NCBI GenBank assembly: GCA_033764265.1
Contig: JANRJB010000211.1
Coordinates: 1 to 6,278, forward strand
Length of the DNA stretch: 6,278 nt
Origin: VGEM01 sp033764265
Lineage (GTDB): Bacteria > Pseudomonadota > Alphaproteobacteria > Rhodospirillales > Rhodospirillaceae
Reading direction: 5' to 3'
Of this stretch, positions 5,658 through 6,278 are shown one piece after another. Both the position numbers and the translations under genes were made by a program. The notes beneath the pieces were generated by a model. It searched no databases and was not told the origin of the DNA. It saw nothing but the letters and a program-made list of their open reading frames with translations. Positions within the stretch are counted from its first letter, which is position 1; each line of letters opens with the position of its first letter.

Positions 5658-6278
5658 ATGCCCATCGAAATCACCGGACTGGTCCACCATAACGCCGGCT
5701 CGATGATCGCGCCGCGCAAGGTGTCGGAGTTCGATTTGTCGGCGATCGCGCAGTCGGCGAAAATCCAGGAGGATGCCGGCTTCGACCGCGTGCTGATCGC
5801 CAACGCCGCAATCATGCCCGACAGCATGAGCATCGCGACCTTCGTGGCGGCCAGCACGACGCGCCTGAAACTGATGATCGCGCACCGGCCGGGATTCATC
5901 GCGCCGACCATGGCCGCGCGCATGCTGGCGACCATCGACCAGATCAGCCGGGGGCGGGCCTCGGTGCACATCATTGCCGGGGCCAGCGACGCGGAATTGC
6001 GCGCCGACGGCGACTACCTGACCAAGGAACAGCGATACTACCGGTGTCAGGAATACATCGGGATTCTGCGGAAGATTTGGTCCAGCGCAACGCCAGTTAC
6101 CCACGAGGGCGTCCACTACAAATTCGAGAAGGCGTTCGCCGAGGTGAAACCCGTCAACGGTGTCTCGATCCCGGTATTCTGGGGCGGTTCGTCCGATACC
6201 GCGGTCGATATCGGCGTGCAGAGCGCCGACATCTACGCCCTGACCGGCGACGCTTTGGCCGGCACGCGCGAAATGGTG
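5658..6278 (+). CDS. SsuD-like flavin-dependent monooxygenase (LLM class), partial at 3' end
   Basis: The reading frame stays open for 207 codons to the window end. Family members are usually about 350-400 residues, so roughly the last 40-45% is missing. It belongs to the bacterial luciferase-like, FMNH2-dependent TIM-barrel monooxygenases, closest in pattern to alkanesulfonate monooxygenase SsuD. Signatures are AGFDRVLIA at 40-48, HIIAGASDAELRADGD at 104-119, KEQRYYRCQEYIGILRKIW at 123-141 and PVFWGGSSDTAVDIG at 172-186. The position of SsuD Cys54 appears to be Met53 here. The start at 5658 has AGGA at 5646-5649 with 8 nt spacing and gives the usual short N terminus. An in-frame ATG at 5595 would add 21 unlike residues and lacks a good ribosome site. 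It follows the hydrolases by 92 nt on the same strand and may share their transcript. Such enzymes need a separate flavin reductase, not seen here. The substrate is unknown. Confidence 0.9.
   Translation, partial: MPIEITGLVHHNAGSMIAPRKVSEFDLSAIAQSAKIQEDAGFDRVLIANAAIMPDSMSIATFVAASTTRLKLMIAHRPGFIAPTMAARMLATIDQISRGRASVHIIAGASDAELRADGDYLTKEQRYYRCQEYIGILRKIWSSATPVTHEGVHYKFEKAFAEVKPVNGVSIPVFWGGSSDTAVDIGVQSADIYALTGDALAGTREMV

Noticed and set aside
5493..6116. - strand open frame of 207 codons near the window end
   Set aside because: The + strand frame from 5658 has a ribosome site and SsuD-family motifs; the antisense translation has none.

Overview
The window joins the 3' end of a ribosomal RNA operon to a catabolic or uptake gene neighbourhood in a GC-rich bacterium. 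The 23S tail, the 5S sequence and the order 23S-5S-initiator tRNA(fMet) are typical of Alphaproteobacteria. I cannot fix the order from the sequence alone; a Rhodospirillales/Reyranellales- or Hyphomicrobiales-type soil or water organism would fit.

Region 1 (1-774, + strand) is the end of an rrn operon. It holds the last ~280 nt of 23S rRNA including the sarcin-ricin loop, a ~180 nt spacer with two hairpins, a complete 5S rRNA embedded in a long processing stem, a ~120 nt spacer, and an initiator tRNA with encoded CCA. A strong GCAA-tetraloop hairpin at 790-819 follows and probably terminates transcription from both sides.

Region 2 (859-3447, - strand) is a two-gene operon that converges on the rrn operon. 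The promoter-proximal gene encodes a periplasmic family-5 (Dpp/Opp-type) solute-binding protein. Six nucleotides after its stop codon begins a metal-dependent amidohydrolase of the Amidohydro_2/ACMSD-like superfamily. No permease or ATPase gene is in view.

Region 3 (3599-6278, + strand) is divergent from region 2 and carries three genes. Two are tandem paralogous alpha/beta-hydrolases, each with an N-terminal membrane anchor. The third is the first ~207 codons of an SsuD-like flavin-dependent monooxygenase, cut off by the window end. The 151 bp divergent intergenic region contains a perfect ATTAG-N5-CTAAT inverted repeat that could be a LysR-type operator.

Together the five protein genes look like a substrate-specific uptake and degradation module: binding protein, anchored hydrolases, monooxygenase and ring/amide or decarboxylase-type hydrolase. 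The substrate cannot be told from the sequence. The most unusual details are the first hydrolase, which has Gly where the catalytic Asp is expected, and the initiator tRNA, which has A29:U41 in place of the first of the three conserved G:C pairs. I did not find a clearly novel system.
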